A stretch of 64,000 nucleotides of DNA from positions 1,984,001 through 2,048,000 of the forward strand of contig NZ_CP073084.1 in NCBI RefSeq assembly GCF_018137985.1, in the 5' to 3' direction. Under the pieces are notes generated by a model. That model had not been told where the DNA came from, searched no databases, and was given only the letters and a program-made list of their open reading frames with translations. The number at the start of each line of letters is the position of its first letter. Within the stretch, counting starts at the first letter, position 1. Shown one piece after another: positions 44,411-51,996 of the stretch. A program made the translations under genes and the position numbers. Source of the DNA: Streptococcus oriscaviae (GTDB lineage Bacteria > Bacillota > Bacilli > Lactobacillales > Streptococcaceae).

Positions 44411-45100
44411 ATGTTTAGAGATAAATATAAAGATAGCGAATATTTTGAAAAAAGATTGAAATTTAATATGAAAACTTTTGATGAATTTGAGGGATTGAGG
44501 GAGGAGGTGCCTGAAGAAAGGCTTGACTACTTTTACCTCTCTCAATCAGGATATTCAAAAAAGTTGCTCACTATCAGTTACTCTTTGGGATTGTCATCAG
44601 ATGAAATCTTTAAATGGTTTAAGATTAGTTTGCATTACTATAGTTTAATTTATAGCGAAAATGATGGTATTTTTACAATCATTGATTATTTATCTCTTGC
44701 GGTTCTTTTCGACCAGCGTAAAGAAGAATTTATTGATGATATAAGGGTATTATTTGATAACTATCAAAAGTTTTCAGAAGAAGATGAAATTGTTCAAGAT
44801 GATTATATTGACGCATTATTTGAGTATTTACTAGAAGATAAAATTATCAAATTTCACTCTAATCTCGAATACCTCAATATGATAGGATATGACGCTGGCT
44901 CTGTTATCGAAGCTCAAAAATTTTGGTACTATGCCCATTCAGATGCCGCTTGGTATGATACGCATAAGACCAATGACGCTTACTATGGTTACTGGAGTTT
45001 TGACACAGCGGCCCTGTGCAAGATTCGTGGGATTTATGACGAACGCCTGAAGGCCTTGGATTATTTCCCTTATGATTTGTTGGTTCAAACGGCTGATTAG
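44411..45100 (+). CDS. PoNi-type immunity protein 2
   Basis: A 229-residue paralogue of PoNi 1, starting MFRDKYKDSEYF, with ATGAGG 10 bp upstream. The N-terminal 130 residues are distinct (e.g. FDEFEGLREEVPEERLDYF), whereas the C-terminal 75 match PoNi 1 and 3. It pairs with silent cassette 2. With no intact toxin start upstream it may protect against neighbouring strains, if expressed; no strong promoter is visible just ahead. Confidence 0.8.
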   Translation: MFRDKYKDSEYFEKRLKFNMKTFDEFEGLREEVPEERLDYFYLSQSGYSKKLLTISYSLGLSSDEIFKWFKISLHYYSLIYSENDGIFTIIDYLSLAVLFDQRKEEFIDDIRVLFDNYQKFSEEDEIVQDDYIDALFEYLLEDKIIKFHSNLEYLNMIGYDAGSVIEAQKFWYYAHSDAAWYDTHKTNDAYYGYWSFDTAALCKIRGIYDERLKALDYFPYDLLVQTAD

Positions 45101-45107
45101 TATGATA

Positions 45108-45141
45108 CAATAAGCTCAGGCTGATATCTGGGCTTATTTTT
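45108..45141 (+). terminator. Terminator after PoNi 2
   Basis: AATAAGCTCAG pairs with CTGGGCTTATT (one G-T pair), then TTT. Same design as the hairpin after PoNi 1. Confidence 0.65.
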
Positions 45142-45504
45142 AAGGGCTCGACACAGTTTGGCTACGAGCGTATTAGCAAGGATATAGTGACACACCTTGA
45201 CAGTCCTAGCCATAAGGGGATTGATGGGGTTTACTACAATCCAGATGGCCACCCGCCTTATATCATCTCGGAAGCCAAATACAACACAGCGACGCTGAGT
45301 ACCAAAACACTAACAGACGGCAGTCAACAGATGAATAGAAGGTGGATTGATAATCGTCTGGAAAAAGCAGTCGGAAGAAGAATGGCTGAAGAAATCAAAA
45401 GTGCAAGAGATTTTGGGGACGTTCAAAGCAATCTCTTCAATGTTAAAGAGAACGGCGATATCGTCATCTATCAGCTGGATGATACGGCTAAGAAAATGAA
45501 ATGA
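45142..45504 (+). pseudogene. Silent toxin cassette 3: fragment of a PoNe domain
   Basis: Homology to the other PoNe tails starts abruptly at about 45157 (FGYERISKDIV). The first catalytic segment (GNYGEIVQDEYY) is missing, but GIDGVYYN and SEAKYN are present. There is no start codon with a ribosome site; a GTG at 45187 is the first candidate. The last 70 residues form a third variant (e.g. NRLEKAVGRRMAEEIK). As it stands it cannot encode a working nuclease. Confidence 0.75.
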
Positions 45505-45512
45505 GGAATACA

Positions 45513-46208
45513 ATGTTCAGAGATAAATATAAAGATGGAGCTTATTTTGAAGAAGCCTATGATTTTATAATTGCTTCATTGCAAAAACGGGAGTCAGAGG
45601 AGTACAGAAGTCGCATCATACCAGAACGATTAGAAGGTTACTATTCTACTCAATCTCTTCATTATAAACGACTAGTTAGTGTAGGTTATTCTTTGAATAA
45701 GACTAATGATGAAATCTTCAAATGGTTTAAAAACAGCTTACACTATTACTTACTTTCATATACCAGTCATGAAAGCATTTATGACTTGATTGACTACTTC
45801 TCTCTGGGGGTTCTCTTTGAAGACCGCAAGGCGGAATTCATTGAAGATATTGAGAAAATTTTCGATAAATATATGGCTTTCGTGGATGCGGGAGAACAAA
45901 TGCAAGAGGACTATATTGAATTTCTTGCTATGTATTTATTACGAGGGGAGAGGGTCAATTTCCATTCCCATTTGGAGTATCTCAATCTGATGGGCGATAC
46001 TGCAGACAGTGTTATTGAAGCGCAGAAGTTTTGGTACTATGCCCACTCAGAGGCGGCTTGGTATGATACGCATAAGACTGAGGACGCTTACTATGGTTAC
46101 TGGAGTTTTGACACAGCGGCCCTGTGCAAGATTCGTGGGATTTATGACGAACATCTAAAGGAACTAGATTATTTCCTTTATGATTTATTAGTCCAAGAGG
46201 TTGATTAG
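45513..46208 (+). CDS. PoNi-type immunity protein 3
   Basis: A 231-residue PoNi paralogue starting MFRDKYKDGAYF; this ATG is chosen by analogy with the other two and has ATGAGG 8 bp upstream. The N-terminal half is again divergent (e.g. ERLEGYYSTQSLHYKRL), and the C-terminal 75 residues are nearly identical to PoNi 1. It partners the toxin fragment of cassette 3 and is followed by its own terminator. Confidence 0.8.
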   Translation: MFRDKYKDGAYFEEAYDFIIASLQKRESEEYRSRIIPERLEGYYSTQSLHYKRLVSVGYSLNKTNDEIFKWFKNSLHYYLLSYTSHESIYDLIDYFSLGVLFEDRKAEFIEDIEKIFDKYMAFVDAGEQMQEDYIEFLAMYLLRGERVNFHSHLEYLNLMGDTADSVIEAQKFWYYAHSEAAWYDTHKTEDAYYGYWSFDTAALCKIRGIYDEHLKELDYFLYDLLVQEVD

Positions 46209-46217
46209 TATGATATA

Positions 46218-46247
46218 ATAGGCTCAGATTACGGTCTGAGCTAATTT
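46218..46247 (+). terminator. Terminator after PoNi 3
   Basis: AATAGGCTCAG and CTGAGCTAATT form an imperfect stem, followed by TTG. Related to the hairpins after PoNi 1 and 2. Confidence 0.5.
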
Positions 46248-46312
46248 TGTAGTATGCGCTGATAATTGAGAACCCCTCCCTGATCTGGCAAGTAGCTGAC
46301 ATCGACCCTTGC

Positions 46313-46423
46313 CAAGGGAAACCCTCAGGCTCAGCACTTCTGGCTGAAAAATGGGTTTCAAGTGGTCAAGGAGGTGGAAGAGCCAGACCGTACGGTAGTG
46401 GTGGCAGAAAGACACTTGAACTA
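46313..46423 (+). pseudogene. 3' fragment of the GNAT acetyltransferase gene (right direct-repeat copy)
   Basis: 107 of 108 bases match the end of the GNAT gene at 39741-39848. The frame reads KGNPQAQHFWLKNGF and ends with a TAA at 46421-46423. The match stops exactly where the MITE-like element begins. It shows that the toxin array lies between a whole and a partial copy of the same gene end. Confidence 0.85.
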
Positions 46424-46936
46424 ATACTCTTCGAAAATCAAATTCAGACGTTGTTGACTTGATTTGATGAGTGGGAGTGGGAAAGAACTCTACAAGTGAA
46501 AAAAGAGTTCCCCTCACTTCCCAACATGTAGGTTCGGGCCTCTATGGTCACTTTCTTATTTTCAGGTGACCAGCTGAAACAGTTCCCCGAACTGTTTCAC
46601 TCCACTGGACTATTTTACTCCCACCCCCGCACAGCTCAAAAGGTTCAGTGAACCTTTTGAGGTTGGAAATGAAGCGAACTCTATTCGCAACAGTCGTAAG
46701 GTCAGATTTGGAGTGTAGAACACGAACAAATCTGACAATCAACCACTGCGTCAAAGTGTTATCACGAACCCTAATAAACGAGGTTGGACTTAATGCCCAG
46801 CCTCAGCCTGCTATCCTTAAAAGAAAAATAGCAGGGATTGACATCGTGCTGACACGAACTTTGTTGGCCTTATCTCCAACCTCCAAAGGTTCCCCAAACC
46901 TTTGGAGCTGGTCTGATTTTGATTTTCTTTGAGTAT
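46424..46936. mobile_element. MITE-like element built of hairpins
   Basis: Bounded by imperfect 26-bp terminal inverted repeats (46424-46449 and 46911-46936; 22 of 26 positions match), both beginning ATACTC. The interior carries a series of palindromes, among them GGTCAC/GTGACC, TGAAACAGTT/AACTGTTTCA, CTCAAAAGGTT/AACCTTTTGAG, GTCAGATTTG/CAAATCTGAC, CTGCTAT/ATAGCAG and CTCCAAAGGTT/AACCTTTGGAG. No ORF with coding character is present. No clear target duplication is visible. It fills the 46209-47001 gap together with the GNAT fragment. Confidence 0.65.
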
Positions 46937-46951
46937 AAATTGATGGAAATG

Positions 46952-47001
46952 AAAAAAGGCTCTAAGTCCTGTTCATACGAGCAGTGGCTTAGAGCTTTTT
47001 C
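46952..47001. terminator. Terminator downstream of the feo operon
   Basis: Arms GCTCTAAG (46959-46966, GG before) and CTTAGAGC (46988-46995), with A and T runs outside. It directly follows the stop of the minus-strand FeoB-associated gene. Confidence 0.65.
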
Positions 47002-47130
47002 TTAGTCCATCTCTTCTTTGATGGGGCAATCGCAGCTGCAGTCTGTGCAGGCACCCTTGTCTTTTATGAGGCTGCGGACGGCAAGAAGGAAGCTTAGAAA
47101 AATCAGGCTGGCTAGGATGATGGTGGCCAT
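47002..47130 (-). CDS. FeoB-associated Cys-rich membrane protein
   Basis: A 42-residue protein: one membrane helix (about 3-18, IILASLIFLSFLLAV) followed by a Cys-rich tail with CTDCSCDC (four Cys) and an acidic end. This is the typical small partner encoded after feoB in Firmicutes, thought to help ferrous iron transfer, though unproven. It starts inside the end of feoB (19-bp overlap) with AAAGGAG as ribosome site. Confidence 0.85.
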   Translation of the reverse strand: MATIILASLIFLSFLLAVRSLIKDKGACTDCSCDCPIKEEMD

Positions 47131-49274
47131 GCAAGTTCTCCTTTTTCTAATTGATGAAGACGGACAATCGGCAGGTCTTGCTGCGGCTTTCTAAGAAGCA
47201 GGTACAGTCCAAGGACGAGTATTAAGAGGGAGGCTATGGTCCAGAAACTGAGGGGTTGCTGATAGAAGAGTACAGAGCCTAGTTGGTAGCAAGTGAGGCT
47301 GACACAGTAGGCTAGGAGGGTCTGAAAACCAACAGCTATCCAAGTCCACTTAGCTGTTCCCATCTCGCGATGGATGGCTCCGATAGCGGCAAAGCAAGGA
47401 GCGCACAGGAGGTTGAAGATGAGGAAGGCATAGGCGGAAAGGGCTGTGTAATCATTCTGAAGCTGGCTCCACAATTCAGGGTTTTCCTCGGTCGTTTCGC
47501 CTAGTTTATAGAGAATACCAAAGGTGGCAATCACGGTTTCCTTGGCTAAAAGACCGGTCACCGCAGCCACAGTTGCCCGCCAGTTGCCAAAGCCCAGTGG
47601 TTCAAAGAAGAAGGCCAGGCCTCTACCTAGAGAAGCTAGAATGCTTTGGTCGGTTTCTACCATCTGCAGGGCCCAATTGTAGGAGCTGGTAAACCAGATG
47701 ATGACATTGGTCACAAAAATGATGGTTCCAGCCCGCTTGATAAAACTAAGTGATTTATCAAAGGAGTAGCGCAAGACACTGGTCAGCTGAGGAAGGTGAT
47801 AGGAAGGAAGCTCCATGATGAAGGGGCTGGCGACACCGCCCAGCTGCTTGGTCTTTTTAAGGGCTACACCCGATAGGACAATGGCAGCCATGCCGACGAA
47901 ATAAGCACTTGGTGCTATCCAGGGGTTGCCCGGAAAGAATGCACCTGCGACTAATGAGATGATGGGCAGTTTGGCTGAGCAGGGCATGAAGGTAGCTGTC
48001 ATGATGGTGATTTTTCGATCAGCCTCACTTTCAATCGTACGGCTGGCCATTACGCCCGGAACACCACAGCCGGTAGAAATAAGCATGGGGATGAAGGACT
48101 TGCCAGACAGGCCAAAGCGTCTAAAAATCCGATCCATGACAAAGGCAATCCGGCTCATATAGCCAATATCTTCTAGGATACCCAGACAGAAAAAGAGGAC
48201 GAAAATTTGAGGAACGAAGCCTAAAATAGCTCCACAGCCAGCGACGATACCGTCTAAAATCAAGGATTGAAGCCAGTCCTCAACTCCTAGTGTTTGAAGG
48301 CCGTTTTCGATAAAGTTGGGCACCAGTTCTCCGAACAGAACCTCGTTGACCCAATCGGTTCCCATAGTACCAACGGTTTGGATGGAAAGGAAATAGACCA
48401 GCCACATCACCGCAGCAAAAATCGGCAGGGCCAAAAAACGGTTGGTGACGATTTGATCAATTTTATCAGACAGATGAAAGCCAGATCCGGCTTCCTTTTC
48501 TACCAACTGTGCGATGGTTTCGATTAACTGGTAGCGCTGGTTTACCATAATTGCATCCGATTCGTCGTTGTAGAGTTTTTCGACAATGGAGATGATGTCT
48601 GCAATTTCCGCCTGTGCCTCTTCGCCTAAATTCAAACGGGTTTTGATGCCTTCGTCCTTTTCAAGAAGCTTGATGGCATAGAAGCGTTGTTGGTGAGCAG
48701 GGATGTCCTGCGGCAAGAAGTCCATGATTTGGGCGAGAGCTGCCTCAATCTGCTTGTCATATTGGGGGAAGGGCTGTACCTTTGGCTGCTCTAGGTCACG
48801 GTAGATGGTCTGCGAAAGGGTGGGCATGCCTGTCTTTTTGACGGCACTGATAGCCACAACGCTAATCCCTAGATGATAGGAGAGAAGTTCCAGATTAAGG
48901 GAGCGGCCTTGACTGGCGAGAACATCGCTCATATTTAGGGCCAAGACCAGAGGCAGACCAGTTTCAATCAGTTGCAGGGTCAGGTAGAGGTTGCGCTCGA
49001 GGTTGGTCGCATCTACAAGGTTGAGGATGAGGGCTGGCTCGGTACTGAGCAGGTAGTCCCTTGCGACCCTCTCTTCAGGTGTGTAGGGCGACAGGGAGTA
49101 GATACCCGGTAGGTCTTGAAGGACGAGGGTTTTGTCTTTTTTCAACTGGCCGGACTTGCGCTCGACGGTGACACCTGGCCAGTTGCCGACCCGCTGGTTG
49201 GCTCCAGTCAGGAGATTGAAGAGGGTGGTTTTTCCGCTGTTGGGATTGCCGGCTAGGGCGATGTGAGTGGTCAT
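47112..49274 (-). CDS. feoB: Ferrous iron transport protein B
   Basis: A 720-residue iron(II) transporter. The N-terminal GTPase domain has G1 GNPNSGKTT (9-17), G3 DLPGIYSL near 53 and G4 NMSD near 115. It is followed by a helical spacer and a membrane domain with two Gate regions (e.g. GCGVPGVMASRTI and AKLPII). Length is normal. It overlaps feoA by 4 bp and the small Cys-rich gene by 19 bp, so the three form one operon. Confidence 0.95.
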   Translation of the reverse strand: MTTHIALAGNPNSGKTTLFNLLTGANQRVGNWPGVTVERKSGQLKKDKTLVLQDLPGIYSLSPYTPEERVARDYLLSTEPALILNLVDATNLERNLYLTLQLIETGLPLVLALNMSDVLASQGRSLNLELLSYHLGISVVAISAVKKTGMPTLSQTIYRDLEQPKVQPFPQYDKQIEAALAQIMDFLPQDIPAHQQRFYAIKLLEKDEGIKTRLNLGEEAQAEIADIISIVEKLYNDESDAIMVNQRYQLIETIAQLVEKEAGSGFHLSDKIDQIVTNRFLALPIFAAVMWLVYFLSIQTVGTMGTDWVNEVLFGELVPNFIENGLQTLGVEDWLQSLILDGIVAGCGAILGFVPQIFVLFFCLGILEDIGYMSRIAFVMDRIFRRFGLSGKSFIPMLISTGCGVPGVMASRTIESEADRKITIMTATFMPCSAKLPIISLVAGAFFPGNPWIAPSAYFVGMAAIVLSGVALKKTKQLGGVASPFIMELPSYHLPQLTSVLRYSFDKSLSFIKRAGTIIFVTNVIIWFTSSYNWALQMVETDQSILASLGRGLAFFFEPLGFGNWRATVAAVTGLLAKETVIATFGILYKLGETTEENPELWSQLQNDYTALSAYAFLIFNLLCAPCFAAIGAIHREMGTAKWTWIAVGFQTLLAYCVSLTCYQLGSVLFYQQPLSFWTIASLLILVLGLYLLLRKPQQDLPIVRLHQLEKGELAWPPSS

Positions 49275-49744
49275 TTTGTATCCTCCCCGAGTTCTTGGAC
49301 GCGCACCATTTGCGCTTCGGACTTCCGTAGGGTCAATTCGTAGCCTCGCAGAGTGATTTCAATCGGATCGCCTAACGGTGCAACCTTTTTCAGATAGAGC
49401 TTGGTTTCCTTGGTCAATCCCATATCCATCAGGCGACGCTTGAGGGCGCCGGTAGCGCAAATCTCTACCACCTGTGCTTGTTTTCCGACCTTGAGGTCAG
49501 AAAGCGGCAAGTGGCTTTGGTCTTGGTCGTGTTCAACTAGGGTTAATGCCTCTATAATGGCCTTATCAAGGGCTAATCGGCTGGCCTTGACTTGAATAAT
49601 GGCATTGTCTTTGGTTTTGGAAATCAAGCGAAGGGTACTGTCTGTCTGGAGTCCTAGATGGCTTAGGTGCTTGCGAATATCTTCTCCAAGTTGGCAGTCC
49701 ACCAAACGATAAACTTTTCCGATTGCTAACGAATCTAATTTCAT
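49271..49744 (-). CDS. feoA: FeoA-type protein with two tandem FeoA domains
   Basis: A 157-residue protein. Two SH3-like FeoA modules are visible, about 1-70 (LAIGKVYRLVDCQL) and 78-150 (LKVGKQAQVVEICATGALKR), so it is about twice the length of a single-domain FeoA. FeoA proteins support FeoB activity at the membrane. The start has AAAGGAG upstream. No Fur-box-like palindrome is evident before it; a minus-strand TATACT lies at about 49780-49785. Confidence 0.9.
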   Translation of the reverse strand: MKLDSLAIGKVYRLVDCQLGEDIRKHLSHLGLQTDSTLRLISKTKDNAIIQVKASRLALDKAIIEALTLVEHDQDQSHLPLSDLKVGKQAQVVEICATGALKRRLMDMGLTKETKLYLKKVAPLGDPIEITLRGYELTLRKSEAQMVRVQELGEDTK

Positions 49745-49849
49745 ATCTTATCTCCTTTGTCAAGAAAGATGCTCAATCTAGTATAGCATACTTTCTTAAA
49801 AATGTCAGACAATTCTAGGTATGAAAATCCTCTTTTTGAAAAAAATATC

Positions 49850-49878
49850 TTGACAGATGATTTCTTATAAGATATACT
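49850..49878 (+). promoter_or_regulatory. Promoter of the tRNA-Thr gene
   Basis: TTGACA (49850-49855), 17-nt spacer, TATACT (49873-49878), 11 bp before the tRNA. Confidence 0.85.
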
Positions 49879-49889
49879 AGATAGGTACT

Positions 49890-49962
49890 GCTGGTTTAGC
49901 TCAGTCGGTAGAGCGCATCCATGGTAAGGATGAGGTCGCCGGTTCAATCCCGGCAACTAGCA
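49890..49962 (+). tRNA. tRNA-Thr (anticodon GGT)
   Basis: A full 73-nt cloverleaf. Acceptor GCTGGTT/AACTAGC (one G-T pair), D arm GCTC/GAGC, anticodon arm CATCC-ATGGTAA-GGATG with anticodon GGT, and T arm GCCGG-TTCAATC-CCGGC. Discriminator A; CCA is not encoded. It reads ACC and ACU codons. No integrated element lies downstream. Confidence 0.95.
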
Positions 49963-49969
49963 TTATCAG

Positions 49970-49993
49970 ACAGCCCTCGGGGCTGTTTTTTTC
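49970..49993 (+). terminator. Terminator after tRNA-Thr
   Basis: Arms ACAGCCC (49970-49976) and GGGCTGT (49980-49986), then TTTTTTT. Confidence 0.9.
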
Positions 49994-50034
49994 ATCCCCA
50001 AAAAAGAAATTTGTGAGAAATTCACGAAACCTGC

Positions 50035-50062
50035 TTGACATACTTTTTCTTTATGTTAGAAT
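50035..50062 (+). promoter_or_regulatory. Promoter of the exporter leader transcript
   Basis: TTGACA (50035-50040), 16-nt spacer, TAGAAT (50057-50062). It starts a leader of about 200 nt before the first ABC gene. Confidence 0.75.
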
Positions 50063-50094
50063 AGGGGTTAGATAAAAAAGAAAGGAGCCTTATC

Positions 50095-50169
50095 ATGAAC
50101 AATACAATGTTGCTAGTAAACGATTTGTCAATTTATATGAACAAACTCCTTTCTAAGATACGAGCTTAG
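50095..50169 (+). CDS. 24-residue leader peptide upstream of the ABC exporter
   Basis: ATG at 50095 behind AAAGGAG (7-bp spacing), 24 codons, stop TAG at 50167. The peptide starts MNNTMLLVNDLSIYM and ends KIRA; it has no signal or toxin character. Its position before a terminator and a drug-type ABC exporter matches regulatory peptides such as BmrB ahead of bmrCD in Bacillus subtilis. Codons 15-18 lie in a segment complementary to the terminator loop, so translation speed would influence the fold. Confidence 0.7.
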   Translation: MNNTMLLVNDLSIYMNKLLSKIRA

Positions 50170-50224
50170 TTTCTTTTTGCGGACTTGAGGGGCCCGGGAG
50201 AGTTTGTTCTTTCCTGGGTTTTTT
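50139..50224 (+). promoter_or_regulatory. Transcription attenuator with antiterminator pairing
   Basis: Terminator: CCCGGGA (50193-50199) and TCCTGGG (50212-50218), then TTTTTT (50219-50224). Its loop carries GAGTTTGTTC (50200-50209), a perfect 10-base complement of GAACAAACTC (50139-50148) inside the leader peptide gene. That pairing would span the 5' edge of the terminator and prevent it. A ribosome stalled early in the leader peptide would leave GAACAAACTC free and allow read-through; normal translation would favour termination. Confidence 0.65.
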
Positions 50225-50268
50225 GTGTGCTTTTTTTGGAGATTGGAAAGAGAGAAGAATAGAAAAAG

Positions 50269-51996
50269 ATGTTTGCTTTAATTTTTAACTATGTCCGCAG
50301 GCATAAGTGGCTCTACTTGTTGGTTGCGGTGACCTTGATTATTTACGATGCGACCCTCTTGGTGCCAACCCAGATTATTCAGCGGATGGTGGACACTTTA
50401 GCCAGTCAGGGCTTGACCCAAGGGCGGTTGGTGCAGGATATGACCATGCTCTTTTTGGTCAGCCTGCTCAACTATGGGATGGCCTTTATCTGGCACCTCA
50501 AGCTTTTTCAGGCTTCGATTAACTTTAAGTTTGAGATGCAGCAGCGGGCCTTCCGTAAGATGGTGGTCATGCGGACGCCTTTTTATGAAAAATTCCGTTC
50601 GGGCGACATCATGACCCGCTTTTCAACGGATGCGGATGGGCTGATGGACATGGTGGGGTATGGGCTGATGATTGTCGTCTATTCAGGAGGCATGCTGGCC
50701 TTTATCATTCCGACCATGTTTCTGATGGACTGGAAGATTTCCTTCTGGGCTATTCTGCCCATGCTGGCTATGGCGGGCTGTATTGTTGTTTTTGGACGCA
50801 TGCAGGACGAGGCCATTGAAAAAAACCGTGAAGCGGTTGCCAACCTCAATACCGAGGTCTTGGAAGTGGTAGAAGGGATTCGGGTTACTCGGGCGTACAG
50901 CAAGAAGGCGACCTTGGAGGCGCGTTTTCAGAAACGAACCAGCGAGCTGGCTAAGGGCGGGAACCGTATTACCTCCCTCCAATCGGTCTATGCTCCCTTG
51001 GCTTCTGTCTTTCTGGGGCTGTCCAATGCAGCTGTGCTCCTCTTGGGAGCCCATGCCCTCCAGAAGGGCGACATCAGTCTGGGGCAGGTTATTGCCCTCC
51101 AACTGTATGTTAGCTCACTCCTTGAGCCTTTCTGGATGCTGGCTGACTTCATCCTGGTCTATCAGACGGGTAAGACTTCCTTTGAGAAGTTGCAGGAGCT
51201 GATTGATACAGGCGATGATTTGGAGGCGGATGGTTCTGGGGAAATAGCAGAGCTGGCAAGTATTTCCTTCAAGGATTACAGCTTTAGCTATCCACAGGCC
51301 GAACGGCAGAGCCTTACAGGCATCAACTGGACACTGAAGGCTGGACAAACGGTAGGAATTGTTGGAAAAACAGGGGCAGGGAAAACCACCCTCGTCCGCC
51401 AATTGCTCCGTCAGTATCCAGTCGGTCAGGGGCAATTTCGTATCAATGGTCAGCCAATTTTAGAGGTGAAACGTTCTTCGATTGAGGGCAAGATTGGCTA
51501 CGTTCCTCAAGAACATATCCTCTTTTCTAAGTCTGTTGGCGAAAATATTGCTCTGGGGAAAGTTGATAGCAGTCCTGAGGAGATTGAACAAGCCATTGCA
51601 ACAGCAGCCTTTACTCAAGACTTGGAGCGGATGAGTGATGGCCTTGATACCATGATTGGGGAGCGGGGCGTATCCATTTCTGGCGGCCAGAAGCAACGGA
51701 TTTCTATTGCCCGGGCCTTCTTGCGCAATCCAGACTTGCTCATCTTGGACGACTCCTTGTCGGCAGTGGACGCTCGCACCGAACGCCAGATTATCCAAAA
51801 CATTCAAAAAGAACGTACTGGTAAGACCAATGTCATCGTGACCCACCGTCTGTCGGCTGTCAATCATGCGGACTGGGTGCTGGTCTTGGATGAGGGGCGG
51901 ATCGTCGAAGAAGGAACGCCTGCTGACTTACTAGCCCAAGAGGGTTGGTATTATGAGCAATACCAACGCCAGCAAAGTCAGGAAGGAGGGGAATAA
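50269..51996 (+). CDS. ABC exporter half-transporter A (heterodimeric multidrug type)
   Basis: A 575-residue membrane-fused ABC protein. Six membrane segments (about 15-320) are followed by an ATPase domain with Walker A GKTGAGKT near residue 366, signature ISGGQKQR near 466, and Walker B LLILDDSL with Asp instead of the catalytic Glu, so this is the degenerate site of a heterodimer such as BmrCD or LmrCD. Likely substrates are drugs or amphiphiles. Its stop overlaps the start of the partner gene. The S. suis SatAB and pneumococcal PatAB pumps are relatives, but identity is not established. Confidence 0.85.
   Translation: MFALIFNYVRRHKWLYLLVAVTLIIYDATLLVPTQIIQRMVDTLASQGLTQGRLVQDMTMLFLVSLLNYGMAFIWHLKLFQASINFKFEMQQRAFRKMVVMRTPFYEKFRSGDIMTRFSTDADGLMDMVGYGLMIVVYSGGMLAFIIPTMFLMDWKISFWAILPMLAMAGCIVVFGRMQDEAIEKNREAVANLNTEVLEVVEGIRVTRAYSKKATLEARFQKRTSELAKGGNRITSLQSVYAPLASVFLGLSNAAVLLLGAHALQKGDISLGQVIALQLYVSSLLEPFWMLADFILVYQTGKTSFEKLQELIDTGDDLEADGSGEIAELASISFKDYSFSYPQAERQSLTGINWTLKAGQTVGIVGKTGAGKTTLVRQLLRQYPVGQGQFRINGQPILEVKRSSIEGKIGYVPQEHILFSKSVGENIALGKVDSSPEEIEQAIATAAFTQDLERMSDGLDTMIGERGVSISGGQKQRISIARAFLRNPDLLILDDSLSAVDARTERQIIQNIQKERTGKTNVIVTHRLSAVNHADWVLVLDEGRIVEEGTPADLLAQEGWYYEQYQRQQSQEGGE

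Noticed and set aside
46648..46932. A 94-codon open frame inside the hairpin element
   Set aside because: It runs through several palindromes, has no ribosome site and no protein-like composition.
49890..49962. tRNA-Thr as attachment site of an integrated element
   Set aside because: No integrase gene lies nearby and no copy of the tRNA 3' end is seen downstream; the next genes are an ordinary exporter operon.
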